A DNA stretch of 64,000 nt from Candidatus Bathyarchaeota archaeon (GTDB taxonomy: Archaea; Thermoproteota; Bathyarchaeia; TCS64), in assembly GCA_026014875.1 (NCBI GenBank), contig JAOZHO010000037.1:186001-250000 (forward strand), in the 5' to 3' direction. Numbering within the stretch: position 1 is the first letter of the stretch; every line of letters starts with the position of its first letter. The notes under the pieces were generated by a model. It worked only from the letters and a program-made list of their open reading frames with translations, did not search any database and was not told the DNA's origin. Positions 51,872 to 60,757 of this stretch are shown piece by piece. The translations under genes and the position numbers were made by a program.

Positions 51872-52552
51872 TCAGGCCTCCTCGATGCCCGCCTCGCCCA
51901 GCTTGAACCTGCACGACCTCCGCTCCTCCCCCGGCTTCTCGAGGATCGCCTGGCGGACGCCCTGGATGGAGGTGGTCTCGAGCTTCAGTATGGTGTCTGA
52001 CCAGTATCCTAGGAGCCTATGGGCCACGGGTTCCACCTCCGGGGGGTCCCTGTCCAGGATGCTGTGGACCTGCCCCGTGATGAGGATCGCAGAGTCTTTG
52101 GTTTTAGCGGTCTCGGAGAGGAAGCCCAGCTGCCTGTTCAGCTCCTTGTTGGCTCTGAATGTCTTGGCGGAGTTCCCCGCTTCGAGGCGGTAGGGGCCCG
52201 TGATGGAGTCGACCACGACCGGGATGTTCCCGTTGGGGAGGAGGTCGGGGAGGCTCTCGATGGTCCTGCCCTGCTCGGGGAAGTTCATCGACCTCCAGAT
52301 CAGCAGGCGCTCCAGGACCTGGGGGTCCTGGGTGATCTGGGTCAGCCGGTTGGTGGAGAGCTTGTTGTCCGAGTCGATGTAGTAGGCTTTCGCCCACGGG
52401 TCAGTCTCGAGGTGCCTCGTCAGGGTCGTGATGGCGAGGGTGGTCTTCCCCGTGGAGGCCTCCCCGTAGATGAGTGAGACGGCTCCGTATCTGAACCCTC
52501 CCCCCAGTATCTCGTCCAACGGGGTGAGTCCTGTGGGGAGGCGTCGTTCCAT
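51872..52552 (-). CDS. radB: RadB-like RecA-superfamily ATPase
   Basis: 226 aa, a core RecA fold without the N-terminal HhH domain of RadA. Walker A is GEASTGKTTLA; Walker B is VVVDSITGPYR; sensor-like ILITGQVHS. RadB is a RadA paralogue that assists homologous recombination. KaiC-like ATPases are an alternative, but the length and HhH-less layout fit RadB. TATA CTTATATAAAC is about 30 bases upstream, inside the end of the PfkB gene. First gene of a pair with carS. Confidence 0.82.
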   Translation of the reverse strand: MERRLPTGLTPLDEILGGGFRYGAVSLIYGEASTGKTTLAITTLTRHLETDPWAKAYYIDSDNKLSTNRLTQITQDPQVLERLLIWRSMNFPEQGRTIESLPDLLPNGNIPVVVDSITGPYRLEAGNSAKTFRANKELNRQLGFLSETAKTKDSAILITGQVHSILDRDPPEVEPVAHRLLGYWSDTILKLETTSIQGVRQAILEKPGEERRSCRFKLGEAGIEEA

Positions 52553-52582
52553 CTTGAATCCTGTTGATTATATTTCACGTGT

Positions 52583-53623
52583 TTATATAAGTCGCCTTCC
52601 GGACCGGATGCCGGCTCTGACTCTGTCGCCCTGATCCTTCATCAGGGAGTCGACGTTCTCCCGGGTCACCGCAGTTGTGGCCCCGGTGGAGGCGACGCAG
52701 GCGGCTCCCGCCGCGGAGCCTTTGAGCAGCATCGTCTTCGCGTCCTCGACGGAGAGTTCTCGGATATCGTTGAGGAGATCGGGGTGATCCAGCAGGGAAT
52801 CGATGACCCCCGCACAGAAAGCGTCCCCCGCCCCGGTAGGGTCCACCGAATCGACCTCGAATACGGGAACTCGGAGCAGGTTTTCACCCCATCCGGCCAC
52901 GAGCCCTCCGGACCCGAGGGTTACCATGACTAGCCCCGCGCCCCTCCGGACCAGGGTTTCGCAGGCGGTCATAGGGTCCTTCTCTCCCGTGAGGACTTTG
53001 GACTCGTATCCATTGCAGTGAAACACGTCGATGAGATCGAAGGCGGCGAGGAGACCGTCCCATCCCCCATTGTAGGGTGGAACGACGTCCAGCACCGTGA
53101 CCGCTTCCATGGCCTTCGCCTCGGATAGGATTGTGCCTATCTCGCGGTCCAGCAGTTTCAGGCCGCCCACGGTGCCTTGGTAGAGGACCTCGGGGCGGGT
53201 CTCATTCAGGGTCGACAGGACATGGCCCGGGGTGAGCAGAGTGTTCGCGGATAACTCTGCGTAGAATCGGCGGTCCTCTCCCTTGACGATGAGGACGAGA
53301 TTCTTGGCGGTGTGGGCCCCCGGGATCCTTTCGGGGTAGACTTGAAGGCCTCGGCGGATGAGCTCGGATTCGATGTAGCCGCCTAGGACGTCGTCCCCTA
53401 TGCCTCCGACCACCGCGGTATCTTTGCGTCCCAGCTGGGCGAGGTCGATGGCGACGTTAGCGGAGTGGCCTCCGGGGTGGAGGCTTATGCCTCCTGGGGG
53501 GTAGATGAGGTCTCCCGGGCTCCCCATTCCGGGGAGGTCGGCGGCGATGAAGTCGCAGATGAAGCTGCCCGAGCAGAGGACCCTCGTCAATTCGTTCCTG
53601 TATGGGTTTGAGGGTGCTTTCAA
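52583..53623 (-). CDS. PfkB family carbohydrate/nucleoside kinase
   Basis: 346 aa. N-terminal GGHSANVAIDLAQLG (substrate lid and sugar contact) and the C-terminal ATP/anion-hole motif DPTGAGDAFCAG with catalytic Asp. The family phosphorylates sugars, nucleosides or 2-keto-3-deoxyacids. It is divergent from a nicotinamidase-NAPRTase operon, so a nucleoside (for example nicotinamide riboside) kinase role is possible but not shown. The start is TTG. Confidence 0.85.
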   Translation of the reverse strand: MKAPSNPYRNELTRVLCSGSFICDFIAADLPGMGSPGDLIYPPGGISLHPGGHSANVAIDLAQLGRKDTAVVGGIGDDVLGGYIESELIRRGLQVYPERIPGAHTAKNLVLIVKGEDRRFYAELSANTLLTPGHVLSTLNETRPEVLYQGTVGGLKLLDREIGTILSEAKAMEAVTVLDVVPPYNGGWDGLLAAFDLIDVFHCNGYESKVLTGEKDPMTACETLVRRGAGLVMVTLGSGGLVAGWGENLLRVPVFEVDSVDPTGAGDAFCAGVIDSLLDHPDLLNDIRELSVEDAKTMLLKGSAAGAACVASTGATTAVTRENVDSLMKDQGDRVRAGIRSGRRLI

Positions 53624-53706
53624 GGATTATGATCCATTGATCAACTGAGAGAAGAGAGTATAGATGATTAATAGGAGGGTCTTGCGGAGTCATAGATGAT
53701 GATAGC

Positions 53707-54267
53707 ATGGTCACTGCGGTTCTCGTTATCGACATGATCAAAGAGTTCGTCACCGGGAGGCTGGGAAACCCCCGGGCACAGACGATAGTGCCCACCGTGG
53801 CGAGGCTGCTAGAGGCGGCGAGGAGGGACGGGGCCCTCGTGGTCCATCTCACGGACAACCATCTCCCCGGGATCGACCCCGAGTTCGAGATCTGGGGGGC
53901 CCACGCCGAGGCGGGCTCCGAGGGGACCGAGATCATCCCGGAGCTCCGTCTCGAGGAGGGGGACCACCGCATCTATAAGCGCCATTACAGCTGCTTCTAC
54001 GCCACGGGGCTCGACGCACTGCTCAGGGAGCTCGGGGTCACGCGGATCGTCATGACAGGGGTCCTCACTAACGTCTGCATTCAGCACACCGCTGCAGATG
54101 CTTATTTCCGGAGGTATGAGACCGTTGTGCCCTCCGATTGCGTCGACGCCCTCACCGAGGAGGAGCACGTCAACAGTCTCGCCTTCATGGAGCGGATGTA
54201 CGGGATCGAGCTGACGACGTCGGATGAACTCATCGCCGATGGGCTCACGGGGGGAAGCAGCCAATGA
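53707..54267 (+). CDS. pncA: nicotinamidase / isochorismatase-family hydrolase
   Basis: 186 aa. Catalytic Asp in VLVIDMIKEF, Lys in IYKRHYSCF and Cys in TNVCIQHTAADAYFR, with VPSDCV. Metal ligands read DNHLPGIDPEF...HAE. It converts nicotinamide to nicotinate. Its stop overlaps the ATG of the NAPRTase gene (ATGA), so both steps of NAD salvage are translated together. This neighbour makes nicotinamidase more likely than the other isochorismatase activities. Confidence 0.9.
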   Translation: MVTAVLVIDMIKEFVTGRLGNPRAQTIVPTVARLLEAARRDGALVVHLTDNHLPGIDPEFEIWGAHAEAGSEGTEIIPELRLEEGDHRIYKRHYSCFYATGLDALLRELGVTRIVMTGVLTNVCIQHTAADAYFRRYETVVPSDCVDALTEEEHVNSLAFMERMYGIELTTSDELIADGLTGGSSQ

Positions 54268-55457
54268 GCGGTTTCCACGTGGCATCCGAGGAGGATATAA
54301 AGTCCGGGAGAACCACCGACGTTTACTTCAAGAGGACCAGAAGGGTCCTCGAGGCGAAGGGGATGACGGGGGTACGGGTGGCGGCGGAGGTCACCACGTC
54401 GTCGATCCCCGGGGGCTCGGGTTGGGGGGTCCTCGCGGGGGTCGAGGAGGCGGCCCGCCTCTTCGAGGGCGTCCCTGTGAACGTATATTCGATGCCGGAG
54501 GGGAGCGTCTTCCGCCCCGGGGACCACCGGGGGATGAGGGCGCCGGTGATGGTGGTGGAGGGAGCCTACTACGATTTCTGCGAGCTCGAGACGCCCCTAA
54601 TCGGGTTCCTGTGCCAGGAGTCGGGAGTAGCGTCCCGGGCGGCGGCGGTGCGCCTGGCGGCGGGGGACAAGCCTGTGGTCGCCTTCGGGGCGAGGAGGGC
54701 CCACCCGGCCCTGGCGCCCGCGCTGGACAGGGCGGCCTTCATCGGGGGGCTCGACGGGGTGAGCACCATCCTGGGGGCCGAGGCGATCGGGGAGGAGCCC
54801 ATGGGGACGATGCCCCACTCCCTGATGATCGTCTTCGAGGACCAGGTGAAAGCCTGGAAGGCCTACGACGAGACGCTGGGGGAGGAGGTGCCCCGTGTGG
54901 CCCTGGTGGACACCTACTGGGACGAGAAGGTGGAGGCGGTCCGGGCCGCCGAGGCCCTGGAGGGGCGCCTCTCCGGGGTGAGGCTCGACACGCCCAGCAG
55001 CAGAAGGGGAGAGTTTCCCACGATCATCAGGGAGGTGCGCTGGGAGCTGGACCTGAGGGGCTTCGAGGATGTCGGGATCTTCGTCTCGGGGGGGCTAGAC
55101 GCCGAGGCGGTGACACGGCTGGGGGAGGCGGGGGCCGACGGCTTCGGCGTCGGGACCTGGGTGAGCTGCGCCCCGCCGGTAGACTTCGCGCTCGACATAG
55201 TCGAGGTGGAGGGGAAACCCGCCGCGAAGAGGGGGAAGCTCGGCGGGAAGAAGCAGGTCTGGAGGTGCCACGACTGCCTCGTGGACACCGTGCTGAGATA
55301 TGAAGATGATGCGCCGGCCTGCCCGCGCTGCGGCGGGGAGACCGAGGCGATGCTGAGGCCCCTCATCGAGGCGGGGGAGATCGTGGGGGAGCTCCCGGAG
55401 CCCCGGGCGATCAGGGAGCACACTCTGGGGCAGCTCGGCAGGCTGCCGGGTGGCTAG
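54264..55457 (+). CDS. pncB: nicotinate phosphoribosyltransferase
   Basis: 397 aa, archaeal type II phosphoribosyltransferase barrel: ETPLIGFLCQESGVASRAAAVRLAAG, FGARRAHPALAPALDRAAFIGGLDGVS, and PMGTMPHSLM are the substrate loops. The C-terminus has CHDCLVD ... CPRCGGE, a four-Cys zinc knuckle as in the Thermoplasma enzyme. It makes nicotinate mononucleotide from nicotinate and PRPP, feeding NAD synthesis. Translationally coupled to pncA. Confidence 0.92.
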   Translation: MSGFHVASEEDIKSGRTTDVYFKRTRRVLEAKGMTGVRVAAEVTTSSIPGGSGWGVLAGVEEAARLFEGVPVNVYSMPEGSVFRPGDHRGMRAPVMVVEGAYYDFCELETPLIGFLCQESGVASRAAAVRLAAGDKPVVAFGARRAHPALAPALDRAAFIGGLDGVSTILGAEAIGEEPMGTMPHSLMIVFEDQVKAWKAYDETLGEEVPRVALVDTYWDEKVEAVRAAEALEGRLSGVRLDTPSSRRGEFPTIIREVRWELDLRGFEDVGIFVSGGLDAEAVTRLGEAGADGFGVGTWVSCAPPVDFALDIVEVEGKPAAKRGKLGGKKQVWRCHDCLVDTVLRYEDDAPACPRCGGETEAMLRPLIEAGEIVGELPEPRAIREHTLGQLGRLPGG

Positions 55458-55483
55458 GAATCTCCCACGGTTTCCTGTTCAGC

Positions 55484-56056
55484 CTACTTCATCAATGGGT
55501 TCTTGTAGTCCTTGCTATCGGGGCAGCCGTAGCACCAGTCGTTCTCGTATCGGTGGCAGTCGGCGCAGACCATTCCGCAGGGGGTTTCATCGAGGCCCTT
55601 CAGGTCGAGTCTGAGGATGAGGCCCCCCTTGATGGGGGAGCCCAGGTAGTTGATGTCGATGATGTCCACGTTGGAGATGTCCCTGAAGGACTCGACGGTG
55701 GAGTTGATCGTCTGGTCGTTCTCCCCCCAGACCACGAGCTCTAGGTTAGCCTTCTTGGGAGACCTGAATATTGCTTGGACCCTGGGGCATTTGCTCAGGA
55801 CCTCGATTGTCTCCTTGCGGCTCTCCTCCGTCTTGACCTCGAGGCCGACGACGGCAATCTTGTAGCCTAGGCTTATGAAGTTGAGGCCCCCCACGACCTC
55901 GAGGAGGCCCAGCTCCTTCATTCTTTTTAGGCGGTTGGTGACCGTGGGGCGGGACGACTGGGACTTTATGGCCAGGTCGGTTATGGATGTCCTGCCGTCC
56001 GTGGTCAGCTCCCGGAGAATCTTGAAGTCAAGGCTGTCTAGTTTATCTAGAACCAT
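55484..56056 (-). CDS. Lrp/AsnC regulator with C-terminal Cys cluster
   Basis: 190 aa. N-terminal HTH (LDFKILRELTTDGRTSITDLAIKSQSSRPTVTNRLKRM), a RAM-like middle, and an added C-terminal CGMVCADCHRYENDWCYGCPDSKDYK. Its five cysteines (CX3CX2CX7CX2C) should bind a metal, in the manner of TRASH-type tails. It therefore probably senses a metal ion or redox state rather than an amino acid. Convergent with pncB; there is no obvious target besides its own promoter (TATA AATATTTAATCC near 56070). Confidence 0.8.
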   Translation of the reverse strand: MVLDKLDSLDFKILRELTTDGRTSITDLAIKSQSSRPTVTNRLKRMKELGLLEVVGGLNFISLGYKIAVVGLEVKTEESRKETIEVLSKCPRVQAIFRSPKKANLELVVWGENDQTINSTVESFRDISNVDIIDINYLGSPIKGGLILRLDLKGLDETPCGMVCADCHRYENDWCYGCPDSKDYKNPLMK

Positions 56057-56206
56057 CTCCTAGTAGGCGAGGATTAAATATTTAACAATTTGTAAACATC
56101 ATCCATCCTAGAAGTTGATTTAGGGGAGCTGATCCGGGGGACTCCGTCCGTTTCCGGAGGGCTTTATTGCTCCAGTTGTTTTTCTGCAGTCTAGGCGGTT
56201 GCGGGG

Positions 56207-56689
56207 TCAGACGATCTCCTTGGGGCGACGGGTGTAAACGCTGGGGTCGTAGGCGATGGGCTCTCCTACGCTCCAGAGGAATATGTGGGCGGTGCCCGCG
56301 CCGACCCGTTTCATGAGGCTGCGGAGGGTCTTGACGACTCTGTCGTAGTTGTTGGATTTGTCGAGGGACTCGAGCCAGGCCTTGAAGCTTCCGTGGTCCC
56401 GTCGGATGCGCTGGAATTCCCGGGCGTTGTGGAGTGTGGCGAGGATCTTCTGGCGGTTCCGGATGATGGAGGCGTCCCCGTTGAGGCGCTTGATCTCCTC
56501 GACGCCGTAGGCGGCGACCCTGTCTACGTCGAAGCCGCTGAATGCGGGGGGAAAGTTGGGCCACTTGTTCGCTATGATGCGCCAGCTCATCCCGGCCTGG
56601 AATACGACGCGGGTGAGGTTCTCGAAGTAGGTCCTGTCGTCCTCGGGTTTCCTGTCCCGGTGAACCCACGGGGGGAGGTTCTCGGGCAT
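56207..56689 (-). CDS. DNA-3-methyladenine glycosylase I-like protein
   Basis: 160 aa. TYFENLTRVVFQAGMSWRIIANKWPNFPPAFSGFDVDRVAAYGVEEIKRL and IIRNRQKILATLHNA are the helical core of the Tag/COG2818 family. The zinc-binding N-terminal Cys and the C-terminal His pair of E. coli Tag are not obvious (the protein starts close to the core), so it may be a derived repair glycosylase. It is isolated between regulators. Confidence 0.75.
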   Translation of the reverse strand: MPENLPPWVHRDRKPEDDRTYFENLTRVVFQAGMSWRIIANKWPNFPPAFSGFDVDRVAAYGVEEIKRLNGDASIIRNRQKILATLHNAREFQRIRRDHGSFKAWLESLDKSNNYDRVVKTLRSLMKRVGAGTAHIFLWSVGEPIAYDPSVYTRRPKEIV

Positions 56690-56876
56690 GGTTAATTCTC
56701 CTGGCTTGGGATACTAGTGGGTTTGGATTCGCCGGGGTCCTGGTGGCGTAAACGGGGGGATTCGGAGGGGGTCTCGGTGCGTGCAATGTCTTTCCCCTTT
56801 TTTTAAGGCGGCTCAGGCGTTGAATAGATTGGTAACGTTATTCTTTCGGCTTCGGTATGTGTGTACTCGAGAGCGG

Positions 56877-57545
56877 ATGCGTAGAGCGTTATGGGCGTCG
56901 CTGATACTGATCGTGCTCCAATTCGCAACGGCGTTCTATCTTTATCCCGGGATGCCTGAGAGGATGGCGGTCCACTGGGGCCCCTCCGGGGAGGCGGACG
57001 GGTTCGGCTCGAGGTTCGAGGGCCTCTTCATGATCCCCATAGTCTCCGCCGTTCTCCTCCCTATCTTCCTAGCGCTGCCTAGGCTTGACCCCAGCGGGGG
57101 GATCGAGAGATTCCGGGGCGGGTTCGACTGGTTCGTGTTCGGGATGTTGGGTTTCATGTCGTATCTCTTCGGGCTTACTCTGCTCTGGAATCTGGGGTGG
57201 AGATTCGACTTTTTGAGGGCCTTTGCCCCGGCCCTCGGGGGGATGTACTATGGTATCGGGGTGTTTATGGGGGGGTTTAGGATGAACTGGTTCGTGGGGA
57301 TCAGGACGCCCTGGACTCTTAGCAGCGAGGAGGTCTGGGACAGGACCCACGAGTTGGGTGGGAGGCTGTTTAAGGTCTGTGGGGTTCTGGCTCTGGGAGG
57401 GGTGTTGGTGGGGGGGTGGATGGCCTTACTGCTGACGGTGGCTCCGGTGATGACAGCGGTGATGTACTTGTTCTACTATTCATACGCCGAGTTTCACAAG
57501 CGGGCTCCGGACGTTTCCCGTCCGGGTGATGTCTCGCCCCCTTAG
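56877..57545 (+). CDS. DUF1648/SdpI-like membrane protein
   Basis: About 222 aa from ATG 56877; the tracked start has a composition unlike protein. About six helices. YPGMPERMAVHWGPSGEADGF is the DUF1648 signature after helix 1, and WFVGIRTPWTLSSEEVWDRTHELGGRLFK is the SdpI-type loop. In Bacillus SdpI gives immunity to a peptide toxin and senses it; archaeal copies have no known role. Confidence 0.82.
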   Translation: MRRALWASLILIVLQFATAFYLYPGMPERMAVHWGPSGEADGFGSRFEGLFMIPIVSAVLLPIFLALPRLDPSGGIERFRGGFDWFVFGMLGFMSYLFGLTLLWNLGWRFDFLRAFAPALGGMYYGIGVFMGGFRMNWFVGIRTPWTLSSEEVWDRTHELGGRLFKVCGVLALGGVLVGGWMALLLTVAPVMTAVMYLFYYSYAEFHKRAPDVSRPGDVSPP

Positions 57546-57587
57546 AGAGCCCTGAATCGGGTGTCTGTGCGTGGGATATTGGTTAGA

Positions 57588-58307
57588 TCATAGTTTGCCG
57601 AGTATTTCGGGTAGCGTGAGGATCTGGTTCAGCTTGGTGATCGTGTAGTCGGGTTGGGTATGTTCTGGGGCGGTTTTCCCCTCGGTTTGCACCCAGACGG
57701 CTTTCATCCCGATGGCCTGGGCTCCGGCGATGTCGGTCCTGAGGAGGTCTCCCACGTGGATGGCCTCGTGGGGCTCGGCGTAGAGTTCCCGGAGGGCTCT
57801 CCGGAATTGGGTGGGGTGGGGTTTGCAGTATCCCGTCTCGTCGGAGAATACGGTTGATGCGAAGTGGTGGAGGAGGCCTCTTTGGTCCAGGTGCCCCCTG
57901 ATGAGGGTTCCGGGGGTGACCCCTGTGTCGCTGATGATTCCGAGGCGGTATCTGCCGGTGAGGGCGTTCAGTGTCTCCTCGACCCCCTCCTTGAGGGTGG
58001 GGGGGTCCTCGAGGAAGCAGTCCTCGAAGCGGTTGATCATCTCCTGGATGAGTTCTTCCTCGGGTTTCACGTGGAGCCCCTGGAGCATGTGGCGTATCCT
58101 GCGGTCGACTGTCATGTGGCGGTGGTCTTCTTCCCACTCCCGGCGGTAGGCGCGGGCGGCGGAGCGGTAGGCCTCCTTTACCTCCTCGGGGCTCCTGGGG
58201 GTGCCGTGGTAGCGGAGGGCTTCGGCGGTGGCCTGGAGCCTGGGGGCGTTGAAGTGCTTGTCCTCGAGGAGGGTGTTCCAGAGGTCGAATGTGATGGCCT
58301 TGATCAT
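57588..58307 (-). CDS. HAD-superfamily hydrolase
   Basis: 239 aa. Motif I is TFDLWNTLLED, motif II ISDTGVTPG (with T/S), motif III K near ETGYCKPHP, motif IV HVGDLLRTDIAGA. A helical cap sits after motif I. A small-molecule phosphatase or haloacid-type enzyme; substrate unknown. Convergent with the DUF1648 gene. Confidence 0.9.
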   Translation of the reverse strand: MIKAITFDLWNTLLEDKHFNAPRLQATAEALRYHGTPRSPEEVKEAYRSAARAYRREWEEDHRHMTVDRRIRHMLQGLHVKPEEELIQEMINRFEDCFLEDPPTLKEGVEETLNALTGRYRLGIISDTGVTPGTLIRGHLDQRGLLHHFASTVFSDETGYCKPHPTQFRRALRELYAEPHEAIHVGDLLRTDIAGAQAIGMKAVWVQTEGKTAPEHTQPDYTITKLNQILTLPEILGKL

Positions 58308-58420
58308 GGGCTCCCCTGATATGTGGTTCGGGGTGTAGATGAATTTATCCCGTTGCGTCCGGTGGGACTCGTGAACGCGCGCGAACCGTTAAATGCGGTT
58401 GTGAGAACCGGTTGTCGGGT

Positions 58421-58915
58421 ATGCCTTTCACGCCATTCCACCTGGGTCCCGCCCTCTTGATGGGGTTCATTCTTCTGAGGTATCTGGATCTCCCCACGTT
58501 TATCGTGGCGAGCGTTCTGGTGGATCTCGAGCCCTTGGCGGTCCTGGTGTTTGGGTTGCCTTATCCGTTGCATGGGTTCTTCCATTCTTTCTTGGGAGCT
58601 TCCGTGGCGGCCGTTCTGCTGGCTGTGGTTGTGTCGGGGGTGAGGGGGTCTCTCGGGTTTTTGGATGGATTCCTTGGCCCGGGGGAGAGGCGGGGGCCCA
58701 GGGGGTTCCTGGTTGCAGCCCTGCTGGGGACGTGGTCGCATGTGCTTCTCGATGCTCCTCTCTACGGGGAAATGAGGCCCTTCTATCCGTTCGGTGGAAA
58801 CCCGTTCCTTGGGGCCGACCTGTACCTGGGCTTGGGGGCTTATCGTTTCTGTTTCCTGTCCGGGGTGGCGGGGGTTGCTCTGTTTGTCTTCAGATATCTC
58901 TGGACTCGGAGATAG
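58421..58915 (+). CDS. four-to-five helix membrane protein (metal-dependent hydrolase-like, YdjM/DUF457 style)
   Basis: 164 aa. N-terminal MPFTPFHLGPALLMGFILL, then SVLVDLEPL, HGFFHSFLGAS and WSHVLLDAPLYGEMRPFYPF. The pattern of His and Asp in helices fits the LexA-regulated, membrane-bound hydrolase-like family. ATG 58421 gives the standard N-terminus; a TATA-like GTTAAATG lies about 30 bases upstream. Its 3' end borders the repeat-bearing island. Confidence 0.75.
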   Translation: MPFTPFHLGPALLMGFILLRYLDLPTFIVASVLVDLEPLAVLVFGLPYPLHGFFHSFLGASVAAVLLAVVVSGVRGSLGFLDGFLGPGERRGPRGFLVAALLGTWSHVLLDAPLYGEMRPFYPFGGNPFLGADLYLGLGAYRFCFLSGVAGVALFVFRYLWTRR

Positions 58916-58939
58916 CTGGCGTGTGAGAGCGTGGGGTTT

Positions 58940-59030
58940 TCTGTAGTCGGGGACTTGATCTGCTGCGTAGGCTGCGAGGGCGAGGGGCCAGAATCTGTCG
59001 TTGTGGGTACACCACTGGTATTGCGAACGT
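58940..59030 (-). pseudogene. terminase-like C-terminal fragment, copy R1
   Basis: The minus-strand frame reads YQWCTHNDRFWPLALAAYAADQ then VPDYRKPH. It matches the C-terminal end of phage large-terminase-like nuclease domains (HDD...ALALA pattern), but the catalytic HDD is HND. No start codon. The 50-base core (58961-59009) is a degenerate direct repeat of R2 to R4. It is left of the AbiE module. The rest of 58.9-59.18 kb shows no gene. Confidence 0.6.
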
Positions 59031-59184
59031 GATCTCAGTGGGCTAGCGTTGCTCGTTTCTGGTCTTTTCTAGGGTGGCACGGTGGGGTGCGCATTCTGGT
59101 TCCTCTCGTGGGACTCGGTATCCGTCGGCTTCAGGTGCATCTTGGTTAAGAGAGATTGACCATGTGACGTTTGATGACAATGGG

Positions 59185-59958
59185 TCAGATGAACAGGAAC
59201 TTTGTCTGTTCTCTGAGAGGAGGGATTATCGCGTTGAATTCGACGTAGTCTAGGGTTAGGTGCCGTAGCTGCGTCCTCCAAGCCGATTCTATCCTTGCTA
59301 AGACGCCCTCGTCGAAGATTCTCGAGGGGTTATAGTCGTATTCTGTCAGGGCGCATTTTCTTTCGACCATCTCTCTCAGGGACTCGGCGTCTGTATTCGG
59401 CAGGTGCGCCCATAGGTCATAATAGTCTCGGGGGTTCTCTCGTGTCATCGCGGCCCTCAGTTTTTCCGCCATGAGTTCCTTGAAGCCTAGGACCCTGATG
59501 GATGAGGGTAGGTCCTCGCTGAACCCGGATTGGACTTGTCTCTCCTGGGGTGATTGGATGATGTCGTCTCTGAACGAGAGGTCGAGGCGTATGCTGTTCC
59601 TGTGGTTCAATGGGCCCGTGTATGGGAGCCTGTACCTTTTTCCTCCCCGGGTGTACCCTTCCTCGTATATCTCCGTGAATTTAATAGAGTTCACATCGAC
59701 GTTGTTCAGGGACTCTAGCATAGTCTTGGCTTCTTCTTCCATTAGATTCACAGTCGTGAAATCCAAGTCCTCCGAGAACCGGGCTCTGGGATAGTACATT
59801 TTCTTGATGGCGGTCCCGCCCTTGAATATCAGGTGGTTTCTCAGTTCACTTCTGGAGAGGGCGTACAGTGCGCATGTTATGGCTAGGTCTTTCTCGATTG
59901 TGCCTACGGGGACGGCTGTCTCCACGGAGAGTTCGCGAAGCTCTATGTCGTCGATCAT
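59185..59958 (-). CDS. abiEii: AbiEii nucleotidyltransferase toxin
   Basis: 257 aa. The nucleotidyltransferase signature is LIFKGGTAIKKMYYPRARFSEDLDFTTV, with later ELMAEKLRAAMTRENPRDYYDLWAHLP. Type IV toxin of the AbiE system, which adds nucleotides to tRNA in characterised members and blocks phage growth. It starts one base after the AbiEi stop. Codon use is less G/C-rich than in the core genes, fitting a mobile defence module. Complete. Confidence 0.9.
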   Translation of the reverse strand: MIDDIELRELSVETAVPVGTIEKDLAITCALYALSRSELRNHLIFKGGTAIKKMYYPRARFSEDLDFTTVNLMEEEAKTMLESLNNVDVNSIKFTEIYEEGYTRGGKRYRLPYTGPLNHRNSIRLDLSFRDDIIQSPQERQVQSGFSEDLPSSIRVLGFKELMAEKLRAAMTRENPRDYYDLWAHLPNTDAESLREMVERKCALTEYDYNPSRIFDEGVLARIESAWRTQLRHLTLDYVEFNAIIPPLREQTKFLFI

Positions 59959-59959
59959 G

Positions 59960-60757
59960 TTAGATGCTCCTTAGCGACTCGGATGGAATGTTGATTTTTA
60001 GGTTCCACGACGAGTTGTGCTTGAGGACCTCGTGGGGGGCTGTGGGGTCGAGCCAGCTGTAGCCTGGGCTTATCCCGGATCTCAGCCGCTTGATGACATC
60101 CTCGGAGACATCTGTCTCAAGGAGTTCGATGAGGTATCCCAGTCTCTTGTGCACGGTCCTGTTTCCTTGCCTGTCGGCGTACTCGATGATTTTGTTCCAG
60201 TCCAGTTCGTGGGAGAGGGCTTTGGCGACTCCTACTACTCCGCCCGCATACTGTGGGAGGTCGAGTGAGTCTATGACGGTCTTCTCGGGATCGGATACGC
60301 GGAACCGGTGGCGTCCTGCCTCCCCGGTGGTCCATCCGAAATACTTGTGGGGTTTTATGGTTATGAAGTGGACGGGGACAACCCCGTCGTAGACGAAGTC
60401 TCTCCTCCGGGTCGTAATGGCTATGAACGCTGTCCGTGGGATCTGTTCCGTCATGTGCCAGTGGTTCAGCGCGGTCCAGTAGCCCAAGTAGTAGTCCTCG
60501 AGGAGGCTGTCCACCAGCGCATGGATCTGCTCCCTCCACTTGGGTAAATAGCCGGCCTTCGCAGGGATGAGGATGTAGTGGCCTCTCTTTATACGTTGTA
60601 TCCTTCCCTTGAGGGTTAATCTATGCAGGAGCTTCCAGAGTACCTCATCGGAAGAATCCAACAATTCTCTGGCGTCGTCAACTGTGAAAACCGTCCTCTC
60701 ATTGCGTTCAAGGGTGAATATAAGCTCCGCTTCGAGACGACCCAGCTCATATTTCAT
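59960..60757 (-). CDS. abiEi: AbiEi antitoxin / autoregulator
   Basis: 265 aa. N-terminal winged helix (NERTVFTVDDARELLDSSDEVLWKLLHRLTLKGRIQRIKRGHYIL) then the AbiEi C-terminal antitoxin domain (SLLEDYYLGYWTALNHWHMTEQIPRT ... PEKTVIDSLDLPQYAGG). It neutralises AbiEii and represses the operon. A perfect 12-bp inverted repeat covers its start codon and promoter. First gene of the pair. Confidence 0.9.
   Translation of the reverse strand: MKYELGRLEAELIFTLERNERTVFTVDDARELLDSSDEVLWKLLHRLTLKGRIQRIKRGHYILIPAKAGYLPKWREQIHALVDSLLEDYYLGYWTALNHWHMTEQIPRTAFIAITTRRRDFVYDGVVPVHFITIKPHKYFGWTTGEAGRHRFRVSDPEKTVIDSLDLPQYAGGVVGVAKALSHELDWNKIIEYADRQGNRTVHKRLGYLIELLETDVSEDVIKRLRSGISPGYSWLDPTAPHEVLKHNSSWNLKINIPSESLRSI

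Noticed and set aside
59069-59281. 70-aa minus-strand ORF upstream of R1
   Set aside because: Overlaps the end of abiEii on the same strand in another frame and has no recognisable protein character.
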